In this document: positions 26,182 through 35,842 of the stretch, piece after piece
How the letters are laid out: every line of letters begins with the position of its first letter
Position numbering within the stretch: the first letter of the stretch is position 1
Assembly (NCBI GenBank): GCA_019750915.1
Contig: JAIENY010000023.1
Span: 1 to 62,606 of the forward strand
Source of the DNA: Xanthobacteraceae bacterium
Lineage (GTDB): Bacteria > Pseudomonadota > Alphaproteobacteria > Rhizobiales > Xanthobacteraceae
DNA length: 62,606 nucleotides
Reading direction: 5' to 3'
The notes under the pieces: generated by a model
What the model was told of the DNA's origin: nothing
What the model saw: the letters and a program-made list of their open reading frames with translations, nothing else
Databases searched by the model: none
Translations under genes and position numbers: made by a program

Positions 26182-27801
26182 ATGACCGACACCGTCGCCA
26201 CGACCGATTCCGCGCCCAAGGCGCTCTTGGCCCATGAGGTCGAGCGCCGCCGAACGTTTGCGATCATTTCCCATCCCGACGCGGGCAAGACTACGCTGAC
26301 CGAAAAGCTCCTGCTGTTTGGCGGCGCGATTAATCTTGCCGGCCAGGTCAAGGCAAAGGGCGAGCGCCGCTCGACCCGTTCGGACTGGATGAAGATCGAG
26401 CGTGACCGCGGCATCTCGGTCGTCACCTCCGTGATGACGTTCGAGTTCGATGGCCTCGTCTTCAACCTGCTGGACACACCGGGCCATGAGGACTTCTCCG
26501 AGGATACCTATCGTACGCTGACGGCGGTGGACTCGGCGGTGATGGTGATCGATGCCGCGAAAGGTATTGAGGACCGCACACGCAAGCTGTTCGAAGTCTG
26601 CCGGCTGCGGGACATTCCAATCATCACCTTCATCAACAAAATGGACCGCGAGAGTCGCGACCCTTTCGATCTCCTCGACGAAATCGAAAAAACATTGGCG
26701 CTCGACACCACGCCGATGACATGGCCGGTCGGTCGAGGCCGTGATTTTGTCGGAACATACGACATCAAGACCGGTGGCGTTCGCCTGCTCGAAGGCGGCG
26801 GGGCCAAGACCGGCGCGGCTGAGCAGATCGAGATATCCGAGCTTGCGGGCCGCAATCCGAACCTCGACGCCGATGCAATCAAGGAAGAACTTGCGTTGGT
26901 GTCTGAGGCCTGCAAGCCGTTCGATCTCGAGTCCTTCCGGGAAGGACATCTGACACCTGTGTTTTTCGGAAGTGCGTTGCGCAATTTCGGCGTCGGCGAT
27001 TTGCTTGAGGGGCTTGGAAAATATGCGCCGCCGCCGCGTGCGCAGGAATCCAGCAGCCGCAAGGTCGAGGCGTCCGAGCCAAAGATGAGCGCGTTCGTTT
27101 TCAAGATTCAGGCGAACATGGACCCGAACCATCGCGACCGCATCGCATTCGCGCGGCTCTGCTCGGGCAAACTCACGCGTGGCATGAAATCGAAGCTGGT
27201 TCGCACCGGCAAGAACATGACGTTGTCGAGTCCGCAGTTCTTTTTCGCGCAGGACCGCGCGATCGCGGATGAGGCCTTTGCGGGCGACGTGGTGGGCATC
27301 CCCAATCATGGCACTCTGCGGATCGGCGATACGCTCACGGAGGGGGAGGATATCGCGTTTGTTGGCGTGCCGAGCTTCGCGCCTGAAATCCTGCGCCGCG
27401 TGCGCCTCGGTGACGCGATGAAGGCGAAAAAGCTGAAAGAGGCCTTGCAGCAGATGTCGGAAGAGGGCGTCGTGCAGGTGTTCCGTCCGCGTGACGGATC
27501 GCCCGCGATGGTCGGCGTCGTCGGACAATTGCAGCTCGACGTCCTGAAGGCGCGGTTGGACGCGGAATATTCACTGCCGGTCGATTTCGAGATCAGCGAA
27601 TTCCAGCTTGCACGCTGGTTCGCGGCGGAGGACCGGAAGACCTTTGATACCTTCGTCAACGCCAACGGATCAAGCATCGCCGAGGATGTCGATGGCGATC
27701 TGGTCTTTTTGGCCAAAAACGAGTTTTACCTTGGCTACACGCGCGAGCGTTCACCGGGGATCACCTTCACCAGCATCAAGGATGTGAAGAAGGCAGTGTA
27801 A
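26182..27801 (+). CDS. prfC: Peptide chain release factor 3
   Basis: This 539-residue translational GTPase frees RF1/RF2 from the ribosome after termination. The G domain has SHPDAGKTT (about 30-38), the switch segment RGISVVTSVM, DTPGHEDFSEDTYR and NKMDRE. A translation-factor beta-barrel and the RF3-specific C-terminal domain follow, ending in the typical ITFTSIKDVKKAV. The ATG at 26182 is preferred over an in-frame codon at 26041, because the extension is GC-rich with no homologous feel and the chosen length is near the usual 529 residues. It is followed after 9 bp by an acyltransferase gene, probably in one transcript. Confidence 0.96.
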   Translation: MTDTVATTDSAPKALLAHEVERRRTFAIISHPDAGKTTLTEKLLLFGGAINLAGQVKAKGERRSTRSDWMKIERDRGISVVTSVMTFEFDGLVFNLLDTPGHEDFSEDTYRTLTAVDSAVMVIDAAKGIEDRTRKLFEVCRLRDIPIITFINKMDRESRDPFDLLDEIEKTLALDTTPMTWPVGRGRDFVGTYDIKTGGVRLLEGGGAKTGAAEQIEISELAGRNPNLDADAIKEELALVSEACKPFDLESFREGHLTPVFFGSALRNFGVGDLLEGLGKYAPPPRAQESSSRKVEASEPKMSAFVFKIQANMDPNHRDRIAFARLCSGKLTRGMKSKLVRTGKNMTLSSPQFFFAQDRAIADEAFAGDVVGIPNHGTLRIGDTLTEGEDIAFVGVPSFAPEILRRVRLGDAMKAKKLKEALQQMSEEGVVQVFRPRDGSPAMVGVVGQLQLDVLKARLDAEYSLPVDFEISEFQLARWFAAEDRKTFDTFVNANGSSIAEDVDGDLVFLAKNEFYLGYTRERSPGITFTSIKDVKKAV

Positions 27802-27810
27802 GGCGTCGGT

Positions 27811-29769
27811 ATGGAACACTTGCTTGTCGAGGGCGGGGAGTTTCGTCCGCAGCGCCCCGGCTTTGATGCTTCCGAAACATCGAAGGGCCATATCGCTTCT
27901 GTCGCTTACAGGGCAGATATCGATGGGCTTCGTGGCGTCGCGGTTGCTCTCGTCATCGCCTTCCATTTCGGGGTTTGGCCGTTCACCGGCGGATTTATCG
28001 GCGTCGATGTTTTTTTCGTCATCTCGGGTTATCTGATCACGTCGCTGCTGGTGCAGGCGGACGGTGGCGTGCTGAGTGTCCTCGACGATTTTTATCGCCG
28101 CCGGATCATCCGCCTGATGCCGATGTTCCTGATTGTTGCGCTGGCCGTGGCTATCGTCGCGACGTTTCTTTTCGTTCCGGACGATTTCACCGGTTACTTT
28201 CAGAGTGTCACGCAGGGGTTGGTGTTTCGCGCCAATCTGCATTTTGATCATGTCACGCGTGATTATTTTTCGCAGCACGCGCGCGAACTTCCGTTGCTAC
28301 ATATCTGGTCGCTTTCGATTGAGTGGCAGTTTTACCTGCTTTTTCCTGCGGCTTTTCTGGTCGCACGGAACTACCTTCCACGGAGGGCGCTGATTGGCGC
28401 GGTGGCCTGCCTCGCGCTTGGATTTTTCGTTGTCTCCTGTGTGAAAACCGGAAGCACGCAACAGGCATATTTTCTGGGGAGTGCCCGCTATTTCGAACCG
28501 CTGATCGGATGCGTTGCCGCGCTCGTCAGGGTGCCAACGGGAAAGGCAATCCGAAGGGCCGTCGTTCTTGCAAGTCTCCTGGCGCTGGCGATGCTTTCCG
28601 TGGCTTACGAAGAAGCAACGCCCTTTCCAGGAATCTATGCTGGCACCGTCTGTCTTCTCGCGGCCGTCATCGTTATCGGTGGGCGCGATAGCCCGCTTCT
28701 TGGTTTGCGGCCTCTTGTTCATCTCGGGCGGATTTCTTACTCCGCCTATCTTTGGCATTGGCCGCCACTGGCGTTTCTGGCATATACCGAAACGCCGCTA
28801 TCGCCGCTCTTGGAGATTGTGCTGATCGGTAGCGTTCTTGTTCTTGCGCACCTGTCTTATGTTTTGGTCGAGCGGCCTTCAAAAAAGTTGCGAGATTGGC
28901 CACTGTGGAAATTGGCCGCAATCTTTTTCGTCGCTCCGTTGATCGTGGCAGCTTCGCTGAAGGAAATTTCGGAGCGCAATGACGGTTTCTATCAACGGCT
29001 CGGATCCGAGGCGGTCTCGATCCATCAGGCGCTTGAGCCTTATCTTGATAAAGGAAATTGTCTTTACTTCCGACGAAACGAAGGCGCGGATTGCCACCTC
29101 GGCGCTCCGAATTCGGCCCCCTCCTTTTATCTGATCGGCGATTCCCATGCCGGTCACTACCGTTGGTTCGTCGACACTATTGCAAAAGATGCAGGGCTGG
29201 GCGGGATCAGTGTTACGCGCGTGCAGTGCCTGATGGCACCCGGTTCGGAGACGTTTTCCGGCGACAGGCAGTGCATGAATACCACGGAGGCGGTCTTCAA
29301 GCGGATTGAAGAAACGGCTCCCAAATACGTCTTCATCGGTGAACGCTGGTCGATATATCCGCTCGAAGATCTGGAGAAGCTGAGCGTGATGATCGGTGCT
29401 ATGGTCTGGCGAGGGATCACGCCGGTCATCCTCGGGCCGATAGCGGAGAACGGGAAAAATCTTCGCAGCTGTTTCTACAGGCACGTCAGGCGTCGCGAGC
29501 CCTATCGCGGCGAGTGTCAGTTCGGCGCCGACAATGAATTCTCGCGGGATAGATCCGACAAAGTGCGACTGTTTTTCGATGGGCTCAAGGCCAAATACCC
29601 GTCTCTGCTTGTGATCGATGTTCAAAGTGTCGAGTGTCCCGGAGGATTATGCGATCCGCAAATCGACGGCGTGCCGATCTATGAGGATGACGATCATATC
29701 AACGGGTATTCCTCCGTGATGTTGGCGCGGCGTTATCTCGCGCGGTTCGGCAACCCGCTTCGACCATAA
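27811..29769 (+). CDS. OafA/YrhL-type O-acyltransferase with C-terminal SGNH domain
   Basis: This 652-residue protein has an N-terminal acyltransferase-3 membrane domain (about 30-370, ten or so helices). It begins YRADIDGLRGVAVALVIAFH, which carries the catalytic His, and is followed by GVDVFFVISGYLI. The C-terminal periplasmic SGNH hydrolase-like domain (about 430-650) has the GDSH block (D444, S445, H446) and a terminal DDDHIN block with H629. Such fused enzymes move acetyl groups onto surface polysaccharides, lipopolysaccharide O-antigen or peptidoglycan. The acceptor here is unknown and no polysaccharide genes are nearby. It sits 9 bp after prfC. Confidence 0.92.
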   Translation: MEHLLVEGGEFRPQRPGFDASETSKGHIASVAYRADIDGLRGVAVALVIAFHFGVWPFTGGFIGVDVFFVISGYLITSLLVQADGGVLSVLDDFYRRRIIRLMPMFLIVALAVAIVATFLFVPDDFTGYFQSVTQGLVFRANLHFDHVTRDYFSQHARELPLLHIWSLSIEWQFYLLFPAAFLVARNYLPRRALIGAVACLALGFFVVSCVKTGSTQQAYFLGSARYFEPLIGCVAALVRVPTGKAIRRAVVLASLLALAMLSVAYEEATPFPGIYAGTVCLLAAVIVIGGRDSPLLGLRPLVHLGRISYSAYLWHWPPLAFLAYTETPLSPLLEIVLIGSVLVLAHLSYVLVERPSKKLRDWPLWKLAAIFFVAPLIVAASLKEISERNDGFYQRLGSEAVSIHQALEPYLDKGNCLYFRRNEGADCHLGAPNSAPSFYLIGDSHAGHYRWFVDTIAKDAGLGGISVTRVQCLMAPGSETFSGDRQCMNTTEAVFKRIEETAPKYVFIGERWSIYPLEDLEKLSVMIGAMVWRGITPVILGPIAENGKNLRSCFYRHVRRREPYRGECQFGADNEFSRDRSDKVRLFFDGLKAKYPSLLVIDVQSVECPGGLCDPQIDGVPIYEDDDHINGYSSVMLARRYLARFGNPLRP

Positions 29770-29840
29770 ATGCGCCGAAGGCTGACAAGGGCTCTGGCTT
29801 GGGCCCGGTTAAGACTTGTGGCCATGTCGTCCACCATTGC

Positions 29841-29868
29841 CTCGGGTGCCTTAAAAATGGTACCCGAG
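29841..29868 (+). promoter_or_regulatory. Hairpin in the leader of the NnrU gene
   Basis: CTCGGGTGCC pairs with GGTACCCGAG (one G-T wobble) around the loop TTAAAAAT, about 53 bp before the nnrU start. It may end the acyltransferase transcript or act in the nnrU leader. Without a T-run directly downstream, the role stays open. Confidence 0.4.
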
Positions 29869-29921
29869 CGCCTCTGGTGGATACATCTGCCGGGCGAACT
29901 GAAGTTGGCGGGTCGGGTATC

Positions 29922-30506
29922 ATGGGTTTCGCGCTTCTTATTTTTGGTCTGGTCGTTTTCATCGGCATTCATGTGCTGACCACGCGCCGCGGTCTGCGGG
30001 CCTCGTTGATCCAGCGGTTTGGCGAGGGTGGCTACAAGGCGGCTTTCAGCATTGTCTCGGTGATCGGCATCGTGCTGATCGCGAAAGGGTTCAGCGTCTA
30101 CCGCGCGACGGAGTGGGTGGACGTGTGGTATCCGCCCAAGGCGCTGCGTCATCTCACAGTGGCGCTGATGCTGCCCGCCGTCATCTTGGTTGTTGCCAGT
30201 TTTATCCGCGGCCGGATTTATGCACGGCTGAAACACCCGATGCTCGCGGGCATCAAGCTGTGGGCAGTGGCGCACTTGTTGGCTAACGGCGATCTCGGTT
30301 CGATCATCCTGTTCGGGTCGTTGCTGGGCTGGGCTGTGTTCGATCGTATTTCTCTCAAACACCGCAGCGACGCCGGTGCGCCTCCGATTCCGGTCGGTGG
30401 TCGAGGCAATGATGTCATCGCGATTGTGGTTGGCGTCGTCGCCTATCTCGCGCTGGCGTTTGCCTTCCATCCGATTGTCATCGGTGTTCCAGTCGTCGGA
30501 GGCTGA
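29922..30506 (+). CDS. nnrU: NnrU family membrane protein
   Basis: This 194-residue integral membrane protein has five to six hydrophobic segments. The start region [20 protein letters not shown], the [12 protein letters not shown] run, and the central [30 protein letters not shown] are characteristic of NnrU. The family was named for a role linked to nitrite/nitric oxide reduction, and is related to isoprenoid cis-isomerase Z-ISO, but no denitrification genes are close. The ATG at 29922 is chosen over an upstream in-frame codon because the extra residues are not hydrophobic and lie across the leader hairpin. panB starts 2 bp after its stop. Confidence 0.88.
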   Translation: MGFALLIFGLVVFIGIHVLTTRRGLRASLIQRFGEGGYKAAFSIVSVIGIVLIAKGFSVYRATEWVDVWYPPKALRHLTVALMLPAVILVVASFIRGRIYARLKHPMLAGIKLWAVAHLLANGDLGSIILFGSLLGWAVFDRISLKHRSDAGAPPIPVGGRGNDVIAIVVGVVAYLALAFAFHPIVIGVPVVGG

Positions 30507-30508
30507 TC

Positions 30509-31330
30509 ATGTCGATTCAAAATGCGACCAAGCGCAAGACTGCGCCGGAGATTTTTGCACGCAAGGGCGGCGACCCTATCGTAATGCTGACGTCCTACCA
30601 CGCCCACACCGCGGCGCTGGTCGACAGGTATTGCGACGTCATTCTGGTCGGGGACTCGCTCGGCAACGTGATGCACGGGTTCGAGACGACTGTGCCGGTG
30701 ACGCTCGACATGATGATCCTGCAGGGACACGCGGTAATGCGGGGGTCGAGGCAGGCGCTTGTGGTGGTCGATATGCCGTTCGGGTCGTATGAGGCTTCGA
30801 AAGAGCAGGCGTTTCATTCGGCTGTGCGGGTGCTGAAGGAAACCGGCTGCGGCGCGATCAAGGTTGAAGGCGGTCGCAGGATGGCCGAGACGATCGATTT
30901 CCTCGTCAATCGCGGCGTGCCGGTGATGGGGCACATCGGATTGACCCCGCAATCGATCAACACGTTGGGCTCCTTTAAGGCACAGGGCCGCGATGAGGCC
31001 GACTGGGACTCAATCCTCGACGATGCACGTGCGGTGTCGGAGGCGGGCGCATTTTCGATCGTCGTGGAAGCCGTGGCCGAGCCCCTGGGCCGCAAGATCA
31101 CGGAGACGATCGCCGCACCGACAATCGGTATTGGCGCCAGTGTGGCGTGCGACGGTCAGGTGCTGGTGCTGGAGGACATGCTCGGGCTCTCGCCGTGGGC
31201 GCCGAAATTCGTCAAGCGCTATGGCGATCTCGGGCCAGGCATTGAGAAAGCAATTCAGGACTATGCGAAGGAAGTCCGCAGCCGGGCCTTCCCGGCGCCG
31301 GAACACACCTATCCGATGAAAAAGAAGTAG
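30509..31330 (+). CDS. panB: 3-methyl-2-oxobutanoate hydroxymethyltransferase
   Basis: This 273-residue cytoplasmic enzyme transfers a one-carbon unit from 5,10-methylenetetrahydrofolate to alpha-ketoisovalerate, giving ketopantoate in pantothenate/CoA synthesis. Clear PanB features are [31 protein letters not shown] with the metal-binding Asp, [16 protein letters not shown]-like AIKVEGG, the GHIGLTPQS loop and [16 protein letters not shown]. Length is as expected. It follows nnrU by 2 bp. panC is not in the window. Confidence 0.96.
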   Translation: MSIQNATKRKTAPEIFARKGGDPIVMLTSYHAHTAALVDRYCDVILVGDSLGNVMHGFETTVPVTLDMMILQGHAVMRGSRQALVVVDMPFGSYEASKEQAFHSAVRVLKETGCGAIKVEGGRRMAETIDFLVNRGVPVMGHIGLTPQSINTLGSFKAQGRDEADWDSILDDARAVSEAGAFSIVVEAVAEPLGRKITETIAAPTIGIGASVACDGQVLVLEDMLGLSPWAPKFVKRYGDLGPGIEKAIQDYAKEVRSRAFPAPEHTYPMKKK

Positions 31331-31492
31331 CCAATTCACAGGCGTGTCGGCATTAACGCTTTGATCCGGCTGGTTTTGCCTTGCCGCCGCCATAACGGTA
31401 CTGTATCGCCCGCCGTGACCGGGGTGGCGCACGGACCGTGCTAAGGCGATTTCCGGTGCCAGGGCGGTTTCCCAGCTTGCGGGGTTATCTAA

Positions 31493-32134
31493 GTGTCTGA
31501 ACTATTTAGTGAAGTTGATGAAGAACTGCGGCGAGAGCAGCTTCAGCGATTTCTGTCGCGCTATTCGATCTATCTGGTCGCAGCTGCCCTGCTGATCATC
31601 GCCGGTGTTGGCGGCTGGCGTGGTTATCAGTACTATCAGAGCAAGCAGGCTGCCGAGGCGAGCAGCGCCTTCGAGGTTGCATCCAAGATCACCAACCCGG
31701 CCGAGGCCGAAGCGGCGTTCGACAAGATCGGCGCGGGTACAACCGGCTATCGTTTTTTGGCGCGCCTGCACTCAGCTGCTGAAGCTGCGAAACAGGACAG
31801 CCAGAAGGGCGTTCAGGCTTTTGACGCGATCGCAGGGGACGGGGCGGCGGGCGTTGCCATTCAGGATATTGCTCGTTTGCGCGCGGCGAGCCTGCTGGTC
31901 GATACCGCACCCTACGATGAAATCAATCGCCGTCTGGGCGCGTCTACCGATGCTCCAAGCGTATTCCGCCATTCCGCACGAGAGCTGCTCGCGCTGTCCG
32001 CATGGCGGGCCAACAATCTTGATGCTGCGCGAAAGTGGCTCGACATGATCGGCAACGATCCGGAGACTCCGGCGACGCTGCGAACCCGCGCCGAAGCCCT
32101 GCAGGCATTGTTGCCACCTGTTGCGAAAAGCTAA
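31493..32134 (+). CDS. YfgM-like tetratricopeptide membrane protein
   Basis: This 213-residue protein has a short cytoplasmic start (EVDEELRREQLQRFLSRY), one membrane helix (about 24-44) and a helical periplasmic domain rich in Ala and Glu, typical of the TPR_21/YfgM family. In E. coli YfgM associates with the Sec translocon and the periplasmic chaperone network, and its gene lies beside bamB and der. Here it is likewise upstream of der, with a small lipoprotein gene between. It starts at GTG (31493) and is followed by the lipoprotein gene after 4 bp. Confidence 0.82.
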   Translation: MSELFSEVDEELRREQLQRFLSRYSIYLVAAALLIIAGVGGWRGYQYYQSKQAAEASSAFEVASKITNPAEAEAAFDKIGAGTTGYRFLARLHSAAEAAKQDSQKGVQAFDAIAGDGAAGVAIQDIARLRAASLLVDTAPYDEINRRLGASTDAPSVFRHSARELLALSAWRANNLDAARKWLDMIGNDPETPATLRTRAEALQALLPPVAKS

Positions 32135-32138
32135 CCCG

Positions 32139-32675
32139 ATGAGCGATCGTTCGTCACGTTACACAAGGCGGTTGATTGTAGGCGCGACACTGGCCGGGCT
32201 TGCGGTCGGTCTGAGCGGTTGTGGAGGCGCAACCGTCAATAGTTTCGATCCCACCGACTGGCTTGACTTCCTTGACCAGAAGAAGCCGCTTCCGGGCAAC
32301 CGCAAGCCGGTGTTCCCGGAAGGCGTTCCCGGTGTCGAGCAGGGCGTGCCGAAGGAGCTCTATAAGGAGAACGTCGAGCGTCAGCAGCAGAGCGAGGCTG
32401 CGCCCGCACCTGCGCCTGTAGAACCGGAGCCTAAGGCCAAGCGCGGCAGGAAGCCTGCGGCCGCCGAGTCATCCGGGGCTGAAGAAGGTACGGCTGCCGA
32501 GCCTCCACCAAAGAAGCACGTGGCCAAGCGAAAGCGCATTACGGCACCCCCGCCGGATGAGACCGCCACACAGCCCGCGCCAGCCCCGCAGGCGGCTGCG
32601 CCGGCTGCACTGCCATCCCAACAGGGAGTGGCCCCTTTCCCGGCTCCCTTGCCGAGCGGCGGTTTCTCGCGCTGA
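32139..32675 (+). CDS. Small Pro/Ala/Lys-rich lipoprotein, unknown function
   Basis: This 178-residue protein has a lipoprotein signal ending in VGLSGC. The mature start contains FDPTDWLDFLDQKKPLPGNRKPVFPEGVPGVEQGVPKEL, shown here only as a landmark around residues 37-75, and the rest is a low-complexity Pro-Ala-Glu-Lys tail. It occupies the position between a YfgM-like gene and der where many Proteobacteria have bamB, but it has no beta-propeller repeats. It could be a BamB-unrelated envelope lipoprotein of the order. The ATG at 32139 is taken because the upstream in-frame codon would overlap the previous gene and spoil the signal. Confidence 0.78.
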   Translation: MSDRSSRYTRRLIVGATLAGLAVGLSGCGGATVNSFDPTDWLDFLDQKKPLPGNRKPVFPEGVPGVEQGVPKELYKENVERQQQSEAAPAPAPVEPEPKAKRGRKPAAAESSGAEEGTAAEPPPKKHVAKRKRITAPPPDETATQPAPAPQAAAPAALPSQQGVAPFPAPLPSGGFSR

Positions 32676-32735
32676 ACCACGCAACTCTGACGTCATGAGT
32701 TGACAGATTGTCCGTAAAGGGCGAACGGATCGATC

Positions 32736-34112
32736 ATGTCTTTCACCATTGCGATCATCGGACGGCCCAACGTCGGAAAATCGACGCTGTTCAACCGGCT
32801 TGTCGGCCAAAAGCTTGCGCTGGTCGACGACCAGCCCGGCGTGACGCGCGATCGCCGGGAGGGACAGGGCCGGCTCGGTGGCCTCGAATTTACGATCATT
32901 GACACCGCGGGTCTGGACAGCGGCCCCAAGGGCTCGCTGACCGCGCGCATGCAGGAGCAGACGGAGGCCGCCATTGCCGCCGCCGACGCCTTGATGTTCG
33001 TGATCGACGCGCGGGCAGGCCTGACACCGAACGACCGCGCATTTGCCGACTTCGCGCGAAAGGCCAGCAAGCCGGTGCTTCTTCTTGCGAACAAAAGCGA
33101 GGGCAAAAACGGCGAAGCCGGGATTAACGAGTCCTATGCATTGGGGCTTGGAGATCCGATTCCGGTTTCGGCCGAGCACGGCGAGGGCCTGGGTGATCTC
33201 TATGACGCGCTGGCCGAGCTGATGCCTAAGCCTGTCGAGGATGAAGATCTCGAAGACGAGGATCTCGATGAGGTTGACGATCCGGATCGCCCGATTCGCG
33301 TCGCGGTGCTGGGTCGCCCGAACGCCGGTAAATCGACACTGATCAATCAAATTCTGGGAGAGGAACGGCTTCTCACCAGTCCCGAGGCGGGCACAACACG
33401 CGACAGCATCGCGGTCGACGTCACCTGGAAGGGCCGCGCGCTGCGCGTGTTCGATACCGCAGGACTTCGACGCCGCTCACGCATCGAGGACAAGCTGGAA
33501 AAGCTCTCCGTATCCGATGCGCTGCGCGCAGTGCGCTTCGCAGAGGTCGTGGTGCTGGTGATGGATTCTCAGAACAGGTTCGAGGAGCAGGATCTTCGGC
33601 TTACCGACCTTGTTGAACGCGAAGGGCGCGCAATCGTGCTTGCGGTCAACAAGTGGGATCTGGTCGAGCGCGCGCCGAGCCAGATCGGCAAGCTGCGTGA
33701 AACAGCGGACCACCTGCTGCCGCAAGTGAAGGGCGTTCCGGTAGTCGCGATTTCCGGGCTGATGGGCGAGGGGATCGATCGGCTGATCTCGGCGATCGAG
33801 AAAGCCTACGCAACCTGGAACAAGCGCGTGTCAACGAGCGCCTTGAACCGCTGGTTTGAACAGGCTGTCGCGGCCAATCCTCCGCCCGCCGTGTCCGGCC
33901 GCCGCCTGAAGCTGAACTACATCACACAGACCAAGTCACGTCCGCCCAGCTTCGTTGTGTTCTGTTCGCGGGCCGACGCCGTGCCGACGTCCTACCTGCG
34001 CTATCTGACGAACAGCCTGCGCGAGGACTTCGATCTGCCCGGGACTCCCATTCGCATCACACTGCGCGAGAAGGCCAATCCGTTCGCGCATAAGGCGAAG
34101 CGGAAATCCTGA
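32736..34112 (+). CDS. der: Ribosome-assembly GTPase Der (EngA)
   Basis: This 458-residue protein with two tandem GTPase domains is needed for 50S ribosome maturation. Domain 1 has [14 protein letters not shown] (from about residue 9) and DTAGLDSG. Domain 2 has [14 protein letters not shown] (from about 193), DTAGLRRR and NKWDLVE. A KH-like C-terminal domain ends in LREKANPF. An acidic linker rich in Glu/Asp (about 168-185) joins the G domains. It is preceded by the lipoprotein gene after 60 bp and convergent with a methyltransferase gene. Confidence 0.97.
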   Translation: MSFTIAIIGRPNVGKSTLFNRLVGQKLALVDDQPGVTRDRREGQGRLGGLEFTIIDTAGLDSGPKGSLTARMQEQTEAAIAAADALMFVIDARAGLTPNDRAFADFARKASKPVLLLANKSEGKNGEAGINESYALGLGDPIPVSAEHGEGLGDLYDALAELMPKPVEDEDLEDEDLDEVDDPDRPIRVAVLGRPNAGKSTLINQILGEERLLTSPEAGTTRDSIAVDVTWKGRALRVFDTAGLRRRSRIEDKLEKLSVSDALRAVRFAEVVVLVMDSQNRFEEQDLRLTDLVEREGRAIVLAVNKWDLVERAPSQIGKLRETADHLLPQVKGVPVVAISGLMGEGIDRLISAIEKAYATWNKRVSTSALNRWFEQAVAANPPPAVSGRRLKLNYITQTKSRPPSFVVFCSRADAVPTSYLRYLTNSLREDFDLPGTPIRITLREKANPFAHKAKRKS

Positions 34113-34152
34113 CGTCCTGCACCTCTCTTCGTTGTGGGCAGCGCATCGATCC

Positions 34153-34956
34153 TTATTTGGTCATGATGATCGTCGGACAACGCTCGGCCAGCGGATAACC
34201 TGTGGGCATGATAAATTGAATCGAGGGGAACACCCGCGAGATCATGTGATGAAATCGGCTGGCAGGCGGAAAGGTCAGGCTATGTCCGGCGTGCTCGTAA
34301 TAATCAATGGTTTTGATATCGGTGCTGCTCCAGCCCGTGGTGCTCTGAAGGGCCTGCCGGTCGGGAAACAGATTGTTGAAGGCGGTCCAGATGTTGCGGA
34401 CCGGCACCTGCCAATCCGTTTCTTCTGCCGCGAGGGACATTGCGACACGCCACTTCAGCGCATGAAAATTGCCGGACCAACACCTTTGAATATCGTCCCA
34501 GATAGTATCCAGGCTTTCTGAACTTTCGGGCGAGCAGAAGGCGCGGAAGACGCCAATACCTCCCGGCTGCAAAATGCGCTCGATTTCTTTAAGCAAGGCG
34601 GGCATGTCGCCAACAGAGTTCAACGAGCCGTCCCCAACGACAACGTCGATGCTGGCCGTTCTTGCCGGAAGGGCAAGCCAGTTTGCGCGAACCGCCCGGC
34701 GGCTCTCGTTGCTGGCAGGTACGTTTTCATTGATCATCCGCATCGAGCCTTCGACCGCAATCACCTTGCTGCTTAACGCGAACAGCTCTGGCGTCGTTCC
34801 GAGAAGCAGGATATCGCTGTCCCTCCCGGAAATCGCGTTGCGCATTATTGCAACATCGTTTTCACAGGGGCGAAGCGGCGAGCGAAGGTGCGAATAGATA
34901 TCCGCAAAATCCGGCCACCCAGCCTTGGATTCAAAGTTATTCATAAACACCGACAT
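34153..34956 (-). CDS. Class I SAM-dependent methyltransferase-like protein
   Basis: A protein of about 267 residues with a methyltransferase-like fold. It shows DILLLGTTPELFAL (motif I position, but GTTPE in place of the usual GxGxG), AVEGSMRMI (acidic residue at the end of strand 2), VVVGDGSLNSV, and then LLKEIERILQPGGIGVFR, the strand-5 hallmark of this fold. No specific substrate can be assigned. The start is uncertain: an upstream frame to 35049 would overlap the divergent gene, and ATG codons at 34956 or 34944 are better placed. It is divergent from an ATP-grasp gene across about 40 bp, suggesting a shared regulatory region and possibly a shared pathway. Confidence 0.75.
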   Translation of the reverse strand: MSVFMNNFESKAGWPDFADIYSHLRSPLRPCENDVAIMRNAISGRDSDILLLGTTPELFALSSKVIAVEGSMRMINENVPASNESRRAVRANWLALPARTASIDVVVGDGSLNSVGDMPALLKEIERILQPGGIGVFRAFCSPESSESLDTIWDDIQRCWSGNFHALKWRVAMSLAAEETDWQVPVRNIWTAFNNLFPDRQALQSTTGWSSTDIKTIDYYEHAGHSLTFPPASRFHHMISRVFPSIQFIMPTGYPLAERCPTIIMTK

Positions 34957-34996
34957 ATATTCCGAAATTAGATTGCTTAGTTCACGGATGAAATAG

Positions 34997-35842
34997 ATGG
35001 CTCGTATCGTCGTGGTTACGCACGAGTTCGATATTTTCGCAAGCCGCAAAAGATTTCGGCGACAATATCACAAAAGCCCTTACCTGCTCTTCGACGTGCT
35101 CAAGGCGCTCGAGCATGGGGGACACAGTTGGTGCGTGATGCGCGGACCAGAAGAACGTATGCATGGTGACGTCGGCCTTCTTCACACAGACTGCACTGTA
35201 GTGTCCGATGAATACCTGGCGCTCGCGGATAACTTTGACGTTCCGCTAAACTTTAACGTGAGAGATATCTCGAAACGCATTGTAAGCGGTGCAATCTTGT
35301 TCGAGGATCAATCGTGGCAAGGGCCGGTAATCATCAAATCAGATCTGAATTGCGGTGGTACCTCAGAGCAGAGACACAACATCGAGGCTAAGCGCAAGCG
35401 ACGGAGCTTACCGCATCCTCGGATCAAGCACGTCGACGGCTACGTGATCCTTCCGTCGCGCGACAAGGTACCGCAGTCGATTTGGAACGACCCGAACATG
35501 GTGGTTGAGAGGTTTGTCCCCGAACGAGAGCAGGATGGTTACGCGGTTCGCACCTGGGTGTTCATGGGAGAGAGGGAGCGCTGCACGCGTCACGTTTCAA
35601 CCCAGCCGATCGTTAAGGCTGAGGGCATCATCAGCAGAACGCCATCGCAGATTCCCGAAGCCATACGCGCTGAGCGGACGCGGCTTGGATTCGATTTCGG
35701 CAAGTTTGATTTCGTCATCCACGACGGGCAGCCGATCCTGCTCGACGCAAATCGCACGCCGGGCATATCCGCGACCCTGCAGGAGTTTCTGCAGGCAGGT
35801 GCGAAAAACCTGGCCGAGGGTCTGGAAAAGCTGATTCCTTAG
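34997..35842 (+). CDS. ATP-grasp-like protein of unknown substrate
   Basis: This 281-residue protein begins MARIVVVTHEFDIFASRKRF. It carries ATP-grasp features: PVIIKSDLNCGGTSEQ (ATP-binding Lys and Gly-rich loop), VVERFVPE in the adenine-contact region, YAVRTWVFMG, and FGKFDFVIHDGQPILLDANRTPG, where the Asp-x-Asn at the end is the metal-binding signature. ATP-grasp ligases join a carboxylate to an amine or thiol. The substrate here is unknown; related stand-alone ligases act in peptide or natural-product tailoring. It is divergent from the methyltransferase gene, and its stop overlaps the convergent SDR gene's stop by 4 bp. Confidence 0.78.
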   Translation: MARIVVVTHEFDIFASRKRFRRQYHKSPYLLFDVLKALEHGGHSWCVMRGPEERMHGDVGLLHTDCTVVSDEYLALADNFDVPLNFNVRDISKRIVSGAILFEDQSWQGPVIIKSDLNCGGTSEQRHNIEAKRKRRSLPHPRIKHVDGYVILPSRDKVPQSIWNDPNMVVERFVPEREQDGYAVRTWVFMGERERCTRHVSTQPIVKAEGIISRTPSQIPEAIRAERTRLGFDFGKFDFVIHDGQPILLDANRTPGISATLQEFLQAGAKNLAEGLEKLIP

